Shown here one piece after another: positions 45,510-56,100 of a DNA stretch of 64,000 nucleotides. Position 1 is the stretch's first letter. Each line of letters begins with the position of its first letter. This DNA comes from Phycisphaerae bacterium. GTDB lineage: Bacteria; Chloroflexota; Anaerolineae; 4572-78; J111. The DNA is taken from assembly GCA_028285035.1 (NCBI GenBank), contig JANQQF010000036.1, positions 1 through 64,000 on the forward strand, in the 5' to 3' direction. The position numbers and the translations under genes are program-made. The notes below the pieces were generated by a model that saw nothing but the letters and a program-made list of their open reading frames with translations, was not told the DNA's origin and made no database searches.

Positions 45510-48500
45510 ATGTATAATCCCCAATCGACTAATCTATTAACTCAACGATTACAACGTGCACGACAGCGATTGAACACGGGGCGTACAATCCCGCCCCGGC
45601 TTGACTCGAACAGGTTGCCACTTTCCTTTGCACAGGAGCGCTTCTGGCTTCTCGATCAATTTGAGTCCGGTAGTACGATTTACAACCGCCCTATTCTACT
45701 CCAGCTACAGGGTGAAGTGAGCGTAGATGCGCTTCAGAAAAGCCTGAATACAATTATTGATCGACATGATACGCTTCGTGCTATTTTCCCAAACAATGAC
45801 GGTGAGCCGAGTCAGGTTATCCAGGCTGATTTGGACCTACCAATCGATATAACGGACCTCACGGAACAAGGGCAAGATATAGGCGATCCATTGATACAAA
45901 ATTGGATTGATGAGAGGCTGGCTCAACCCTTTAGCCTGGACCAGGGGCCATTGCTGCGGGTCGATTTGTTGCGTTTAGCGCCCAATCATCATTTGCTGCT
46001 GTTAGTCGCTCAACACATTCTATTTGATGCGTGGTCAGCCCGTCTCTTTATTCGTGAGTTGGTGCAATGTTATGATGCGATTGTTGATAATCACCGACTA
46101 GCTTTACCGGACCTGCCCATACAGTATGCCGACTTTGCCCACTGGCAACGGGAACAATTCAAGCGTGGTAAGATGCGGGATGAACTCGCCCACTGGCAGG
46201 GCCGTTTGGCAGAGGCTACTCCTTATTTGGAGTTGCCGCTTGATCATAAACGGCCAGATGTTATTACCTATACGGGGGGGCTTCATACCCGTACCTTCTC
46301 CCCACAATTGGTGGCCCAGCTTAAGGAATTGAGCCAGCAGGCCAATGTCACTTTGTTTATGACTCTTCTAACCGCGTTTAAAGTTTTGCTGCATCGTTAC
46401 AGCGGACAGACAGATATTATCGTAGGTTCGCCTGTGGCTGGTCGTACCCATACCGAGTTAGAACCATTAATCGGGGTGTTGTTTAACACCCTCGTTTTGC
46501 GTACTGATCTCTCCGAAGAGCCAACCTTTTTAACGTTGCTCAATCGTGTGCGCCAAACGGCGTTGGAGGCTTATAGCCATCAGACCTTACCCTTTGAGAA
46601 ATTGATAGAAGCCCTCAACCCGTCCCGTGATTTGAACCGATCGCCAATTTTTCAGGTGATGTTTAACTTTGAAAATTTGGCCGATGCGACACCACGTAGC
46701 CGGTATTTAACGATTGATGAGGTTGACGTTAACCCACATACGTCTCTTTTTGAGATAACTATAGAGCTGATAGAAACGCCTGAAGGGCTTAAGGGGCTAA
46801 TTTTCTATCAGACAGAATTGTTTGAGGCAATAACAATTGAACGAATGAGTGCCCATTTTGAAATATTGTTGAATGGTATCGTGGCTAACCCTGATCAATC
46901 TATTTCAAACTTACCCATGCTAACAGAGGCAGAACATCAGCAAATTTTGGTTGAATGGAATCAAACAGAGATTGAGTATACTAAAGAGGACGTTTGTTTT
47001 TCACAGTTATTTGAGGCCCAAGTTGAACGGACACCGGATAAGATTGCGGTGCTTTTTGAGGAGGAGGCACTGACCTATCAACAGCTCAATCAGCGAGCCA
47101 ATCGCTTGGCCAGAAAGCTTGTTGAACACGGCGTTGGCCCTAGTGTTGTGGTTGCTCTGTTGGATAAACGGGGCATCAATCTGCTGACAGCGATTCTGGC
47201 CGTGTTTAAGGCCGGTGGGGCCTATTTGCCCCTTGATCCAGATCATCCTGCCGAACGAATTTCTCAAGTGCTTCAGCAAAGTCAGACCCCGCTTGTACTT
47301 ATTGCCAATGACTTCGAGGATACCATTGCTGACGTGATGGAAATCATTCCCACAAAACAGCCACAGGCTCTTCACCTTGAAGCTGCCTTGGCATTCGAGG
47401 CCTCCAATGATAACCTGCCGCCTCGCTCAAAAATCAATGACTTAGCCTACGTCATCTTTACCTCTGGTTCAACAGGCCTGCCAAAGGGCGCGATGTTGGA
47501 GCAAAAAGGGATGCTCAATCACCTCTATGCTTTGAACGCAGATGTTGCCTTGACCGCCGAGGATCGGGTTGCTCAAACGGCAACCCAATGCTTTGATATT
47601 TCCGTTTGGCAATTTTTAGGGGTGTTACTCATTGGCGGGCAAGTTAAGATTTATAGGGATGAGATTACCCATGATCCGCCAAAGCTACTCGCCCAGGTCG
47701 CCCAGGATCAGATTTCGGTGCTTGAGCTTGTCCCATCCGTGATACGGGTCATGGTCGAAGCGATCGCAATGCAATCCTCAACACATTTCGATCTCTCGGC
47801 CTTGCGCTGGCTGATCTCCATTGGAGAAGCCTTACCCCCGGAATTAGCTCGCCAATGGCTGACCTATTATCCAGCGGTGCCATTATTGAATGCTTATGGC
47901 CCAACGGAGTGCTCTGACACGATTGCACATTATAAAATTTATCAGCCACCGGCACCTGAAATGGTCAATATGCCCGTGGGTCGCCCCATCGGAAATATGC
48001 GGCTGTATATCCTCAATTCTCAACTACAACCCGTGCCGATTGGGGTTCCTGGCGAATTGTACGTTGGCGGGATCGGAGTAGGCCGTGGTTATTTGAATGA
48101 TCCAACTCGAACAAATCAAGCCTTTATTTCGAACCCGTTTTTATCTGAGGCAGGATCGCGCCTTTACAAAACAGGCGACTTGGTCCGCTACCTGCCTGAT
48201 GGAAATATTGAATTTTTGGGACGTATCGATTATCAGGTCAAGATCCGTGGCTTTCGAATTGAACTGGGGGAAATCGAGGCGAATTTAAGTAAACACCCAG
48301 CCGTCGAACGCTGTGTTGTGATTGCTCGCGAAGATATACCAGGTGATCAACGGCTCGTAGCTTATATCGTGCCATCATCGCAACCGGTACCTTCGGTGGG
48401 TGAATGGCGGGCCTATCTCAAACGAACATTGCCCGATTATATGATCCCGGCGATGTTCGTCACCTTAGCGAGTTTGCCCTTAACGTCAAATGGAAAGGTA

Positions 48501-48809
48501 AATCGTCGGGCTTTACCGGCCCCTGATGCCCTTCATTCTGATCGGTCTGATAATTTTGTCTCCCCTGATGGCCCTGTTGAAGAGATGTTAGCTGAGATAT
48601 GGCAGAGCGTTTTGCGTGTTGATAAAGTTAGCCTGTATGATGATTTTTTTGAATTAGGTGGGCACTCTTTATTAGCGGTCAAAATGATTTCTCGTTTGCA
48701 TCAAGTCTATAATTTAGATGTTTCATTTCGTACTATTTTTGACGCACCAACGATTGCTCAATTGGCTGAGATCATTGAGGCCATGCTTTTGGATGAAGTC
48801 AGTGATTAG
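45510..48809 (+). CDS. NRPS module C-A-T
   Basis: In this 1099-aa protein a condensation domain spans about 20-460, adenylation about 480-990 (FTSGSTGLPKG near 650) and carrier about 1015-1085 (LGGHSLLA near 1049). The condensation motif reads QHILFDA rather than HHxxxDG: the second His and the Asp remain, but the first His and the Gly are changed. Specificity positions read by eye are D235 I236 W239 E278 I299 I301 A322 D330 T331, which is polar and could suit a basic side chain; this is tentative. ATG 45510 has GAGGG 7 bp upstream and is preferred over TTG 45486. It lies 60 bp after the A-T-TE gene. The first 20-30 residues form a basic helix that may dock to a partner. Confidence 0.93.
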   Translation: MYNPQSTNLLTQRLQRARQRLNTGRTIPPRLDSNRLPLSFAQERFWLLDQFESGSTIYNRPILLQLQGEVSVDALQKSLNTIIDRHDTLRAIFPNNDGEPSQVIQADLDLPIDITDLTEQGQDIGDPLIQNWIDERLAQPFSLDQGPLLRVDLLRLAPNHHLLLLVAQHILFDAWSARLFIRELVQCYDAIVDNHRLALPDLPIQYADFAHWQREQFKRGKMRDELAHWQGRLAEATPYLELPLDHKRPDVITYTGGLHTRTFSPQLVAQLKELSQQANVTLFMTLLTAFKVLLHRYSGQTDIIVGSPVAGRTHTELEPLIGVLFNTLVLRTDLSEEPTFLTLLNRVRQTALEAYSHQTLPFEKLIEALNPSRDLNRSPIFQVMFNFENLADATPRSRYLTIDEVDVNPHTSLFEITIELIETPEGLKGLIFYQTELFEAITIERMSAHFEILLNGIVANPDQSISNLPMLTEAEHQQILVEWNQTEIEYTKEDVCFSQLFEAQVERTPDKIAVLFEEEALTYQQLNQRANRLARKLVEHGVGPSVVVALLDKRGINLLTAILAVFKAGGAYLPLDPDHPAERISQVLQQSQTPLVLIANDFEDTIADVMEIIPTKQPQALHLEAALAFEASNDNLPPRSKINDLAYVIFTSGSTGLPKGAMLEQKGMLNHLYALNADVALTAEDRVAQTATQCFDISVWQFLGVLLIGGQVKIYRDEITHDPPKLLAQVAQDQISVLELVPSVIRVMVEAIAMQSSTHFDLSALRWLISIGEALPPELARQWLTYYPAVPLLNAYGPTECSDTIAHYKIYQPPAPEMVNMPVGRPIGNMRLYILNSQLQPVPIGVPGELYVGGIGVGRGYLNDPTRTNQAFISNPFLSEAGSRLYKTGDLVRYLPDGNIEFLGRIDYQVKIRGFRIELGEIEANLSKHPAVERCVVIAREDIPGDQRLVAYIVPSSQPVPSVGEWRAYLKRTLPDYMIPAMFVTLASLPLTSNGKVNRRALPAPDALHSDRSDNFVSPDGPVEEMLAEIWQSVLRVDKVSLYDDFFELGGHSLLAVKMISRLHQVYNLDVSFRTIFDAPTIAQLAEIIEAMLLDEVSD

Positions 48810-48812
48810 TTA

Positions 48813-49013
48813 AACTTAAGTATTTGGCAGAAAGTTTTAGGAAATAAAGAGTTATTCAAAAACCGAAAATCGTCTCAAATATCGTCAATTTCTCGCCATA
48901 ATCCATGGTAAATTTCATTTACCCGTAAACGGCCAAATTGATCTCATTTTGAACAAAAATCGCCTATTGAAATTCATCGGTTTTTCTAAAACTTCTTGCC
49001 GTTTACTTAAGTA
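48813..49013. repeat. Imperfect inverted repeat filling an NRPS intergenic gap
   Basis: The 28-bp segment 48813-48840 mirrors 48986-49013 at 22 of 28 positions, with uninterrupted matches such as ACTTAAGTA and AAGTTTTAG. Inside it, AAAAACCGA (48858-48866) is mirrored at 48977-48985. The 200-bp unit has no gene and fills nearly the whole gap between two NRPS genes. It could be a MITE remnant or a large regulatory RNA hairpin. Confidence 0.6.
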
Positions 49014-49038
49014 ATCCTTCAGTTAAACGGAATTTTCT

Positions 49039-52000
49039 ATGTCAACCAATATTGATACTCCCAAAACAAAATTATCTTCGGCGGATAAAAAGGCCCTGCT
49101 TGCGAAAAAATTGCAAGAACGCAAACAAAAAATAGGGGCCAGGCAAATGTTGACCATCCCGCGTCGTGATACCAGCTCACCTGCGCCATTGACCCATACT
49201 CAAGAGGGGGTGTGGTATATTGAGCAGTTACAACCAGATACAGCAACTTACAATATCTCTTCAGCTTGGCGACTGTACGGAAAAGTGGATGAGAGTGCTC
49301 TTCAACAAAGCCTCAACACAATTGTGCAACGGCACGAAAGTCTGCGAACTCATTTTGTCCAGATTGATGGTCAGCCGATGCAGGTTATCACGCCTGATCT
49401 TGAAATTACTCTAGACGTTGTCGATTTGCAGCGCCAGCTAGATGCAGAGTCCGAAGACCAGATCGAGAAGTTGGTGGCTGAAACCGCTCGTACGCCATTT
49501 GATTTGACTCAGGCCCCATTATTACGGGCCAAGCTTTTTCGATTAGGGGCGGAGGATCAAGTATTTGTCGTAACGATGCATCATATCATCAGTGACGGTT
49601 GGTCTTTTCAACTGTTTCAAAATGAGTTAGCTAAACTTTATAACGCATTCTATAAACAGCACCCTATGCCAAATTTGCCCGAGTTGCCGATTCAATATGC
49701 AGACTTTGCTGCGTATCAACGACAGCAGATTGAAAATGATAATCGTAATGCCGATTTGGAGTATTGGCGTCAACAGCTTACCTCTGCCCCACCTGTCCTG
49801 GAGTTGCCCACAGACTTTACACGCCCAGCAATCCAGAGCTATGATGGTGACCGAATTCGTAAAACGCTTTCGCCTGATTTGACCGCTGCTTTGAAGAAAC
49901 TTGGTCAGCAAGAAAATGTCACATTGTTTATGACCTTACTGACCACCTTCAAAATTATATTGCAGCGCTATAGCGGTCAGGATGATATTGTTGTTGGCAC
50001 CCCCATGGTTAATCGGAGCCAAGTAGAAATTGAGAATCTCATCGGCTATTTTTTGAATAATTTAGTCCTCCGTACTGATCTCTCTAATGAACCAACCTTT
50101 CTTGAACTTTTACGACGCGTACGCAGTACTACACTAGATGCCTATGGTCATCAGAGCTATCCCTTTGAAAAATTGGTTCAGGAATTGCAGCCAGAGCGCA
50201 ACCTGAGTCATACACCGCTGTTTCAGGTCTTTTTTAATCTGTTTAATGCCTTTGAAGATCAGACTCTCGAGTTGGCCGACCTGACTGTAGAAAGTATCAC
50301 TCGATCGCAAGATGATACACGCTCTAAATTTGATATGACAGTTTATGTAAAAGAGAAGAAAGGTAAGATCCAGCTTGATCTCGTTTATAGTACGGCTCTT
50401 TTCGGGCGGGAGCGGATGGAGACAATGTTGGATCAATATGAACAATTACTCACAGAGATTGTGGCCCAACCTGATCAACCTATTGCAACGTTTTCGTTGG
50501 TGACCCCGAGTACTGAGACTATATTACCCAGTCCCACTGAACCCTTAGATGATGCGTGGCAAGGGGCGGTTCATAATATGTTCTCAGCTCAGGCAAAACA
50601 ACACCCCCACCAGATTGCTGTGGAAGATCCCCAATTGCATTGGACCTATCAAGAATTAGATGAGACTAGCAACCAACTCGCTCATTATCTAAAGGCCAAA
50701 GGCATTCAAACAGGTGATGTAGTTGCGATTTACAGTCATCGCAGTGCATCGACAATTTTAACCTGGCTAGGTATTCTAAAAGCAGGGGCAGCCTTTATCA
50801 ACTTAGACCCAGCTTACCCTGTTGATCGATTGGTAAATTATCTTAACACAGGGCAACCCAAGGGCCTGATCCGTATCGAAGCTGCTGAGGCGCTTCCTGC
50901 GGAAATCGAGGAATGGATCCAAGACCTCCCTATTGGTTTGACGATGCCTCAAGACAAAATGCTCATCCAATCAGAGTTACTGGGCGAATATCCATCGACT
51001 GACCTTGATGTTGAGCTTGGGGCAAATGATTTGGCTTATATTGCCTTCACTTCAGGTTCAACAGGGCAACCCAAAGGGATTTATGGCCTGCACGGGGCCT
51101 TATCTCACTTTTTGCCTTGGCAGATGGAACGGTTTGAGATACAGTCCAGGGATCGCTTTAGTTTGTTATCTGGGCTACCTCACGATGCGTTCCAACGGGA
51201 TATTTTTACGGCGCTATGGGCTGGGGGCACAATTGTCATTCCTGACCCCGAACAAGTCGGTTCGCCTGGTTATTTAGGGACCTGGATGAAACAACAGCGA
51301 ATTAGCTTTAGTAATCTTACCCCGCCCATGTGTCAACTCCTGTTTGATACAACCCCAAGCGGCGAGTTGCTTTCAGACCTACGTCGTGCCTTTTTTGTCG
51401 GTGAAGAGCTAACGCAACACCATATTGCTCAACTTCGCAAAGTTGCCCCAAATGTCGCTTGCTTCAATTTGTATGGGACCACCGAAACACAAAGGGCTTT
51501 GAGCTACTATCCTATTCCTGAGGGACCAGCCTCTAAGTCGGTCTATCCCTTGGGGCAAGGGATGCCAGGCTGTCAGCTCCTGATTTTGAACCAAAATATG
51601 CAATTGGCGGGTGTTGGTGAGACGGGCGAAATCTATTTTCGTAGTCATCATCTCGCCCAGGGGTATGTCGATGATGAGCGTATGACGAGCGAAAAATTCA
51701 TCCCCAACCCGCTCACGGACATTCCCGGCGATCGACTCTATAGAACAGGGGATTTGGGGCGTTATCGATCCGATGGTGTGGTTGAATTCGTGGGCCGAGC
51801 TGATCGACAGATCAAAATTCGGGGGTTCCGTATCGAACCAGGTGAAATCGAAACAACCCTGACCCAACACTCAGCGGTTCAGCAAGCCATTGTCGTTGCC
51901 TTCTCAACAACGGGGCAATCCGATAAAAAATATTTGGCGGCCTACATTATCCCAGCCAAGAATCAAACTGTAGAGATTGATGAACTCAAAAGGTTTGTCG

Positions 52001-53127
52001 GCGAACGACTGCCAAATTATATGATCCCAACCGTTTTTATGACGGTTGAAGCTGTCCCCTTGACGCCTAGCGGAAAAGTCGATTTTCGGGCGTTGCCTAC
52101 GCCTGATCTTACCTTACTTGACCAGGGTGGTCCCAAAGTTGCCCCTCGTACCCCAGAAGAAGCCAAAATTGCCACAATTTGGGCTGATACACTGGGCCTC
52201 GAAGAGATTGGAGTGACGGCTAATTTCTTTGATTTAGGGGGGCACTCCCTCTTGGCTGTGCAACTACTGTCTCGGATTGAAAAGGAGACTGGACAAAGCT
52301 TGTCACTACCCATTCTTTTCCAGGCCCCGACGGTAGCCGAGCTAACCCAGCGAGTCTATCAAGCTGAGGAGTCAGCTAACCTGCGATCTTTAGTCCCACT
52401 GCGAACTAAAGGTTCGCAACCACCCATCTTTTGTTTGCCCGGTAATCTGGGGAACGTATTTACCGATTTGAATTATTTGGTAAAACATACCCAAACCGAC
52501 CAACCTTTTTATGGGTTGCAAGACAGTGCTGATAATCCGGCCAAAGTCGAGTCTTTGGCTGAACATTATCTGGAAGAAATTAAAGTGGTTCAGCCGGAGG
52601 GGCCATATTTTATTGCAGGGATTTGCTCTGGTGGGGCCGTGGCTTATGAAATGGCGCAACAGCTTAAATCTCAAGGTGATGAGGTAGCTCTGTTGGCTTT
52701 GATTGAGCCATCACGGCCCCGTATTCCGGGCGTTACGACAACGCTGAAATTTGCTTGGACGATGGCCGAACGATTTTTTACCCGTATTCGAGATCAGGCC
52801 GAGACCTATACCCATATGGAAAATAATGAGCAGCACGATTTTGCGCGATTGAAGCGAAAATTGTTTGCAAATGCCTGGGCGTTACGTCGTTATCGCATTA
52901 AACCTTACGCTGGTCAAATTCATCTCTTTCTGACAGAAGACTCACTACAGAAAAAAGGAAATGATCAAACGCAATGGATGGACTACGCCGAAACCGGCGG
53001 GACGTTATACGATATTCCCGGTGATCACGACCTTATTACTGGGACGGGAGACAGGGTCATCGAAGAGGCTCCCATGAAGGTTTTGGCGGATAAACTAAGC
53101 ACCTGTATCAAAACGATTTTGCATTGA
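49039..53127 (+). CDS. NRPS module C-A-T-TE
   Basis: This 1362-aa protein begins with a charged helical leader (about 1-50, with KKALLAKKLQERKQK), perhaps a docking element. A condensation domain with intact HHIISDG (near 181), an adenylation domain (FTSGSTGQPKG near 670), a carrier (GGHSLLA near 1067) and a thioesterase (about 1115-1355) follow. The adenylation domain is atypical: LPHDAFQRD replaces the usual FDxSVWE, and pocket residues read D A R N F V L R A, similar in form to Lys2-type aminoadipate-activating domains. The thioesterase motif is GICSGG with Cys1196 as the likely nucleophile; GDHDLITG supplies the His. A releasing domain in the middle of the locus suggests gene order does not match product order. 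Confidence 0.93.
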   Translation: MSTNIDTPKTKLSSADKKALLAKKLQERKQKIGARQMLTIPRRDTSSPAPLTHTQEGVWYIEQLQPDTATYNISSAWRLYGKVDESALQQSLNTIVQRHESLRTHFVQIDGQPMQVITPDLEITLDVVDLQRQLDAESEDQIEKLVAETARTPFDLTQAPLLRAKLFRLGAEDQVFVVTMHHIISDGWSFQLFQNELAKLYNAFYKQHPMPNLPELPIQYADFAAYQRQQIENDNRNADLEYWRQQLTSAPPVLELPTDFTRPAIQSYDGDRIRKTLSPDLTAALKKLGQQENVTLFMTLLTTFKIILQRYSGQDDIVVGTPMVNRSQVEIENLIGYFLNNLVLRTDLSNEPTFLELLRRVRSTTLDAYGHQSYPFEKLVQELQPERNLSHTPLFQVFFNLFNAFEDQTLELADLTVESITRSQDDTRSKFDMTVYVKEKKGKIQLDLVYSTALFGRERMETMLDQYEQLLTEIVAQPDQPIATFSLVTPSTETILPSPTEPLDDAWQGAVHNMFSAQAKQHPHQIAVEDPQLHWTYQELDETSNQLAHYLKAKGIQTGDVVAIYSHRSASTILTWLGILKAGAAFINLDPAYPVDRLVNYLNTGQPKGLIRIEAAEALPAEIEEWIQDLPIGLTMPQDKMLIQSELLGEYPSTDLDVELGANDLAYIAFTSGSTGQPKGIYGLHGALSHFLPWQMERFEIQSRDRFSLLSGLPHDAFQRDIFTALWAGGTIVIPDPEQVGSPGYLGTWMKQQRISFSNLTPPMCQLLFDTTPSGELLSDLRRAFFVGEELTQHHIAQLRKVAPNVACFNLYGTTETQRALSYYPIPEGPASKSVYPLGQGMPGCQLLILNQNMQLAGVGETGEIYFRSHHLAQGYVDDERMTSEKFIPNPLTDIPGDRLYRTGDLGRYRSDGVVEFVGRADRQIKIRGFRIEPGEIETTLTQHSAVQQAIVVAFSTTGQSDKKYLAAYIIPAKNQTVEIDELKRFVGERLPNYMIPTVFMTVEAVPLTPSGKVDFRALPTPDLTLLDQGGPKVAPRTPEEAKIATIWADTLGLEEIGVTANFFDLGGHSLLAVQLLSRIEKETGQSLSLPILFQAPTVAELTQRVYQAEESANLRSLVPLRTKGSQPPIFCLPGNLGNVFTDLNYLVKHTQTDQPFYGLQDSADNPAKVESLAEHYLEEIKVVQPEGPYFIAGICSGGAVAYEMAQQLKSQGDEVALLALIEPSRPRIPGVTTTLKFAWTMAERFFTRIRDQAETYTHMENNEQHDFARLKRKLFANAWALRRYRIKPYAGQIHLFLTEDSLQKKGNDQTQWMDYAETGGTLYDIPGDHDLITGTGDRVIEEAPMKVLADKLSTCIKTILH

Positions 53128-53161
53128 ACCTATAGCTCACATTTTTAGATAAAACAAGATT

Positions 53162-56100
53162 ATGACGACAACCGAACTTCTCAACCAACTGACACAACAA
53201 GGCGTCCAGCTCTGGGCTGAGGGCGATAAACTTAAATTTCGCGCCCCACAAGGTGCATTAACCACTGAGCAACAGATACTACTCAAAAAACATAAAGCTG
53301 ACCTCCTTAGGGTTCTGGGAAATCCAGATACTTGCCCAGTTTCGTTTTCTCAGCAACGATTGTGGTTTCTCCATCAGATGGAACCTGATAGTGCCTTCTA
53401 CAATACCCCTTTGCTGTTTGAGTTAACAGGTCATCTTGATCTGGTCGCTTTAGGCAAAACCTTAAATGAGATTGTGCGACGACATGATACGTTACGCACG
53501 ACGTTTACAACGGTTGATGATGAACCTATCCAGATCGTTGCCCCGTATCACCCCTTTACCGTATCGGCCCTTGATATTCAAGAGGAGATAAAACAGGGAG
53601 GGGCTAAGCAAAAATATATCGATGCTGAATTCAAACAGCCTTTCGATTTAGAAAGTGGTCCTTTAATTCGTTTCAAACTCCTCCGCCTAGCTGAAACACG
53701 ATTCCAACTTTTGATAACGATGCATCACATTATTTCAGACGGTTGGTCTCAGGCTGTGTTACATCGAGAGCTAACCTCGCTTTATACCGCCTTTATCCAA
53801 GACCAACCTTCACCGCTACCAGAACTCCCGCTACAATATGCTGATTTTAGTCGTTGGCAGCAGGCTTGGTTTCAAGGCGAACGAACCCAAATCCAACTAA
53901 CCTATTGGCAAACAAAATTAGCAGGTCACCTACCGATTTTGGATTTACCAATGGACCACCCCCGTCCAGCAACTCAATCGTTTTGGGGCAGACGACACAT
54001 AATCACAATACCCCAAACATTGTATGAGGCGCTCAAAACATTGAGCCGTCAGGAAAATAACACCCTGTTTGTTACCCTATTGACAGCTTTCAAAGTATTG
54101 CTCTTTCGATATACGCAACAAACAGACATCTTGGTGGGGATGCCAGTTGCCAACCGTACTCGCTCCGATGTTGAGCCATTAATTGGCTTTTTTGTGAACA
54201 CGCTGGTTCTCCGAACTGATCTATCAAATACCCCAACGTTTCGGGAATTGTTGCAAACTGTGCGTCAAACGGTGTTAGAGGCACAGGCGCATCAGGATCT
54301 GCCCTTTGAAAAATTGGTTGAAGTGTTACAGCCTGAACGTAACTTGAGTTATTCCCCCTTGGTTCAGGTGATGATTTCGCTTGAAAGCGGCCTCCAGTCG
54401 TCGGTTGAATTGCCCGAGCTAACGCTAACAACTCAAGATGTTGATGACGGCTCGGCCAAATTTGATCTTTTTCTGGATATGTCGGAAACCGAGGCGGGGC
54501 TTCAAGTTCAATTTCAGTACAACATTGATTTATTCGAGGCTGAGACGATTGAACGAATGGCCGGACATTATCAAACCTTGCTGGAGAATATCGTCACTAA
54601 CCCTGACGCGTCTGTGGCCGAGATTTCTATGCTTACTGCAGCCGAACAGTATCAACTTTTGCACCTATGGCCGGATACTGCCACGGCATACCCCAGAGAT
54701 GCGCTAATTCACCAGCTATTTGAGGCTCAGGCTGAGCAGTCACCGGATGCTGTCGCTTTGGTGTTTGAAGATCGGGTGTTGACATACGCCGACCTCAATC
54801 ATCAGGCCAATCAATTGGCTCACTATCTAAAGACGGCTGAGGTAAAGCCAGGGGATTTTGTTGGCCTATGTTTGGATCGATCCATTGAGCTTATTGTCGG
54901 CACCTTAGCCATCCTCAAAGCAGGGGCGGCGTATGTTCCGCTTGACCCCGCTTACCCTGATGAGCGATTAACGTTTATGTTCAATGACACCCAAATGCCG
55001 TTGCTCTTAACAGACAGTCGCTTGGTTCATCAATTACCCCCATATACAGGTCAGCTTGTTTGTCTTGATGATGAATGGGCAAAGATTGAGCAGCAACCTG
55101 TGACAAACTTGTCTGACACACTTGAGCCGGTGACCGCTCAAGATTTAGCGTATGTGATGTACACATCGGGGTCAACAGGACAACCCAAAGGCGTTTGTGT
55201 CACCCATCGTAATGTGGTGCGTTTGGTCAAAGAAACCAATTTTATCACGATCACCGATGATGACACTTTCTTACAATTTGCGCCGATTTCTTTTGATGCT
55301 GCTACGCTGGAAATTTGGGGGCCGTTGCTCAACGGAGGCCGTTTGGTTGTCTTTCCCGCCGGATTGCCCACCTTGGAAACGTTGGGTGATGTCATTGAGC
55401 AAAATGGAGTCACCACTCTGTGGTTAACAGCGGGCTTGTTCCACCAGATGGTTGACACCCAGCTTGACAAACTACGCGGCGTGCGACAACTGCTGGCTGG
55501 TGGCGACGTTCTGTCAGTCTCACACGTGCGTCGAGTACTGGACGAATTGCCCGATACCTGCTTGATTAACGGCTATGGCCCTACCGAAAATACGACCTTC
55601 ACCACCTGTTACCCGATGACCCGTGGTACAATGTTTGAGACCTCCGTGCCCATTGGAAAACCGATTGCCAACACGCAGGTCTATATTTTGGATGCGCAGA
55701 TGAAACCTGTGCCGATTGGCGTTCCGGGGGAACTCTATACGGGCGGGGATGGCGTTTCGCAAGGGTATCTCAATCGTCCGGATCTGACCGCAGAGAAATT
55801 TATTTCCAACCCCTTTAGCTCGGAAGCAGAGCTCAAACTATACCGGACGGGTGACCTAGCCCGTTATCTGCCCGATGGCAATGTCGAGTTTTTGGGGCGG
55901 ATTGATAATCAGGTCAAAATACGAGGATTTCGCATTGAGTTGGGGGAAATTGAGACAATTTTGAGCCAACATCTTGATGTAGAAAAGTGTGTTGTTGTCG
56001 CCCGTGAGGATAGACCGGGCAACAAACGTCTAGTGGCCTATGTGGTCGGAAAACAAGAAACAGAGGCAAAGCAAGCTGATCTCCGCCAACATCTCAAAAT

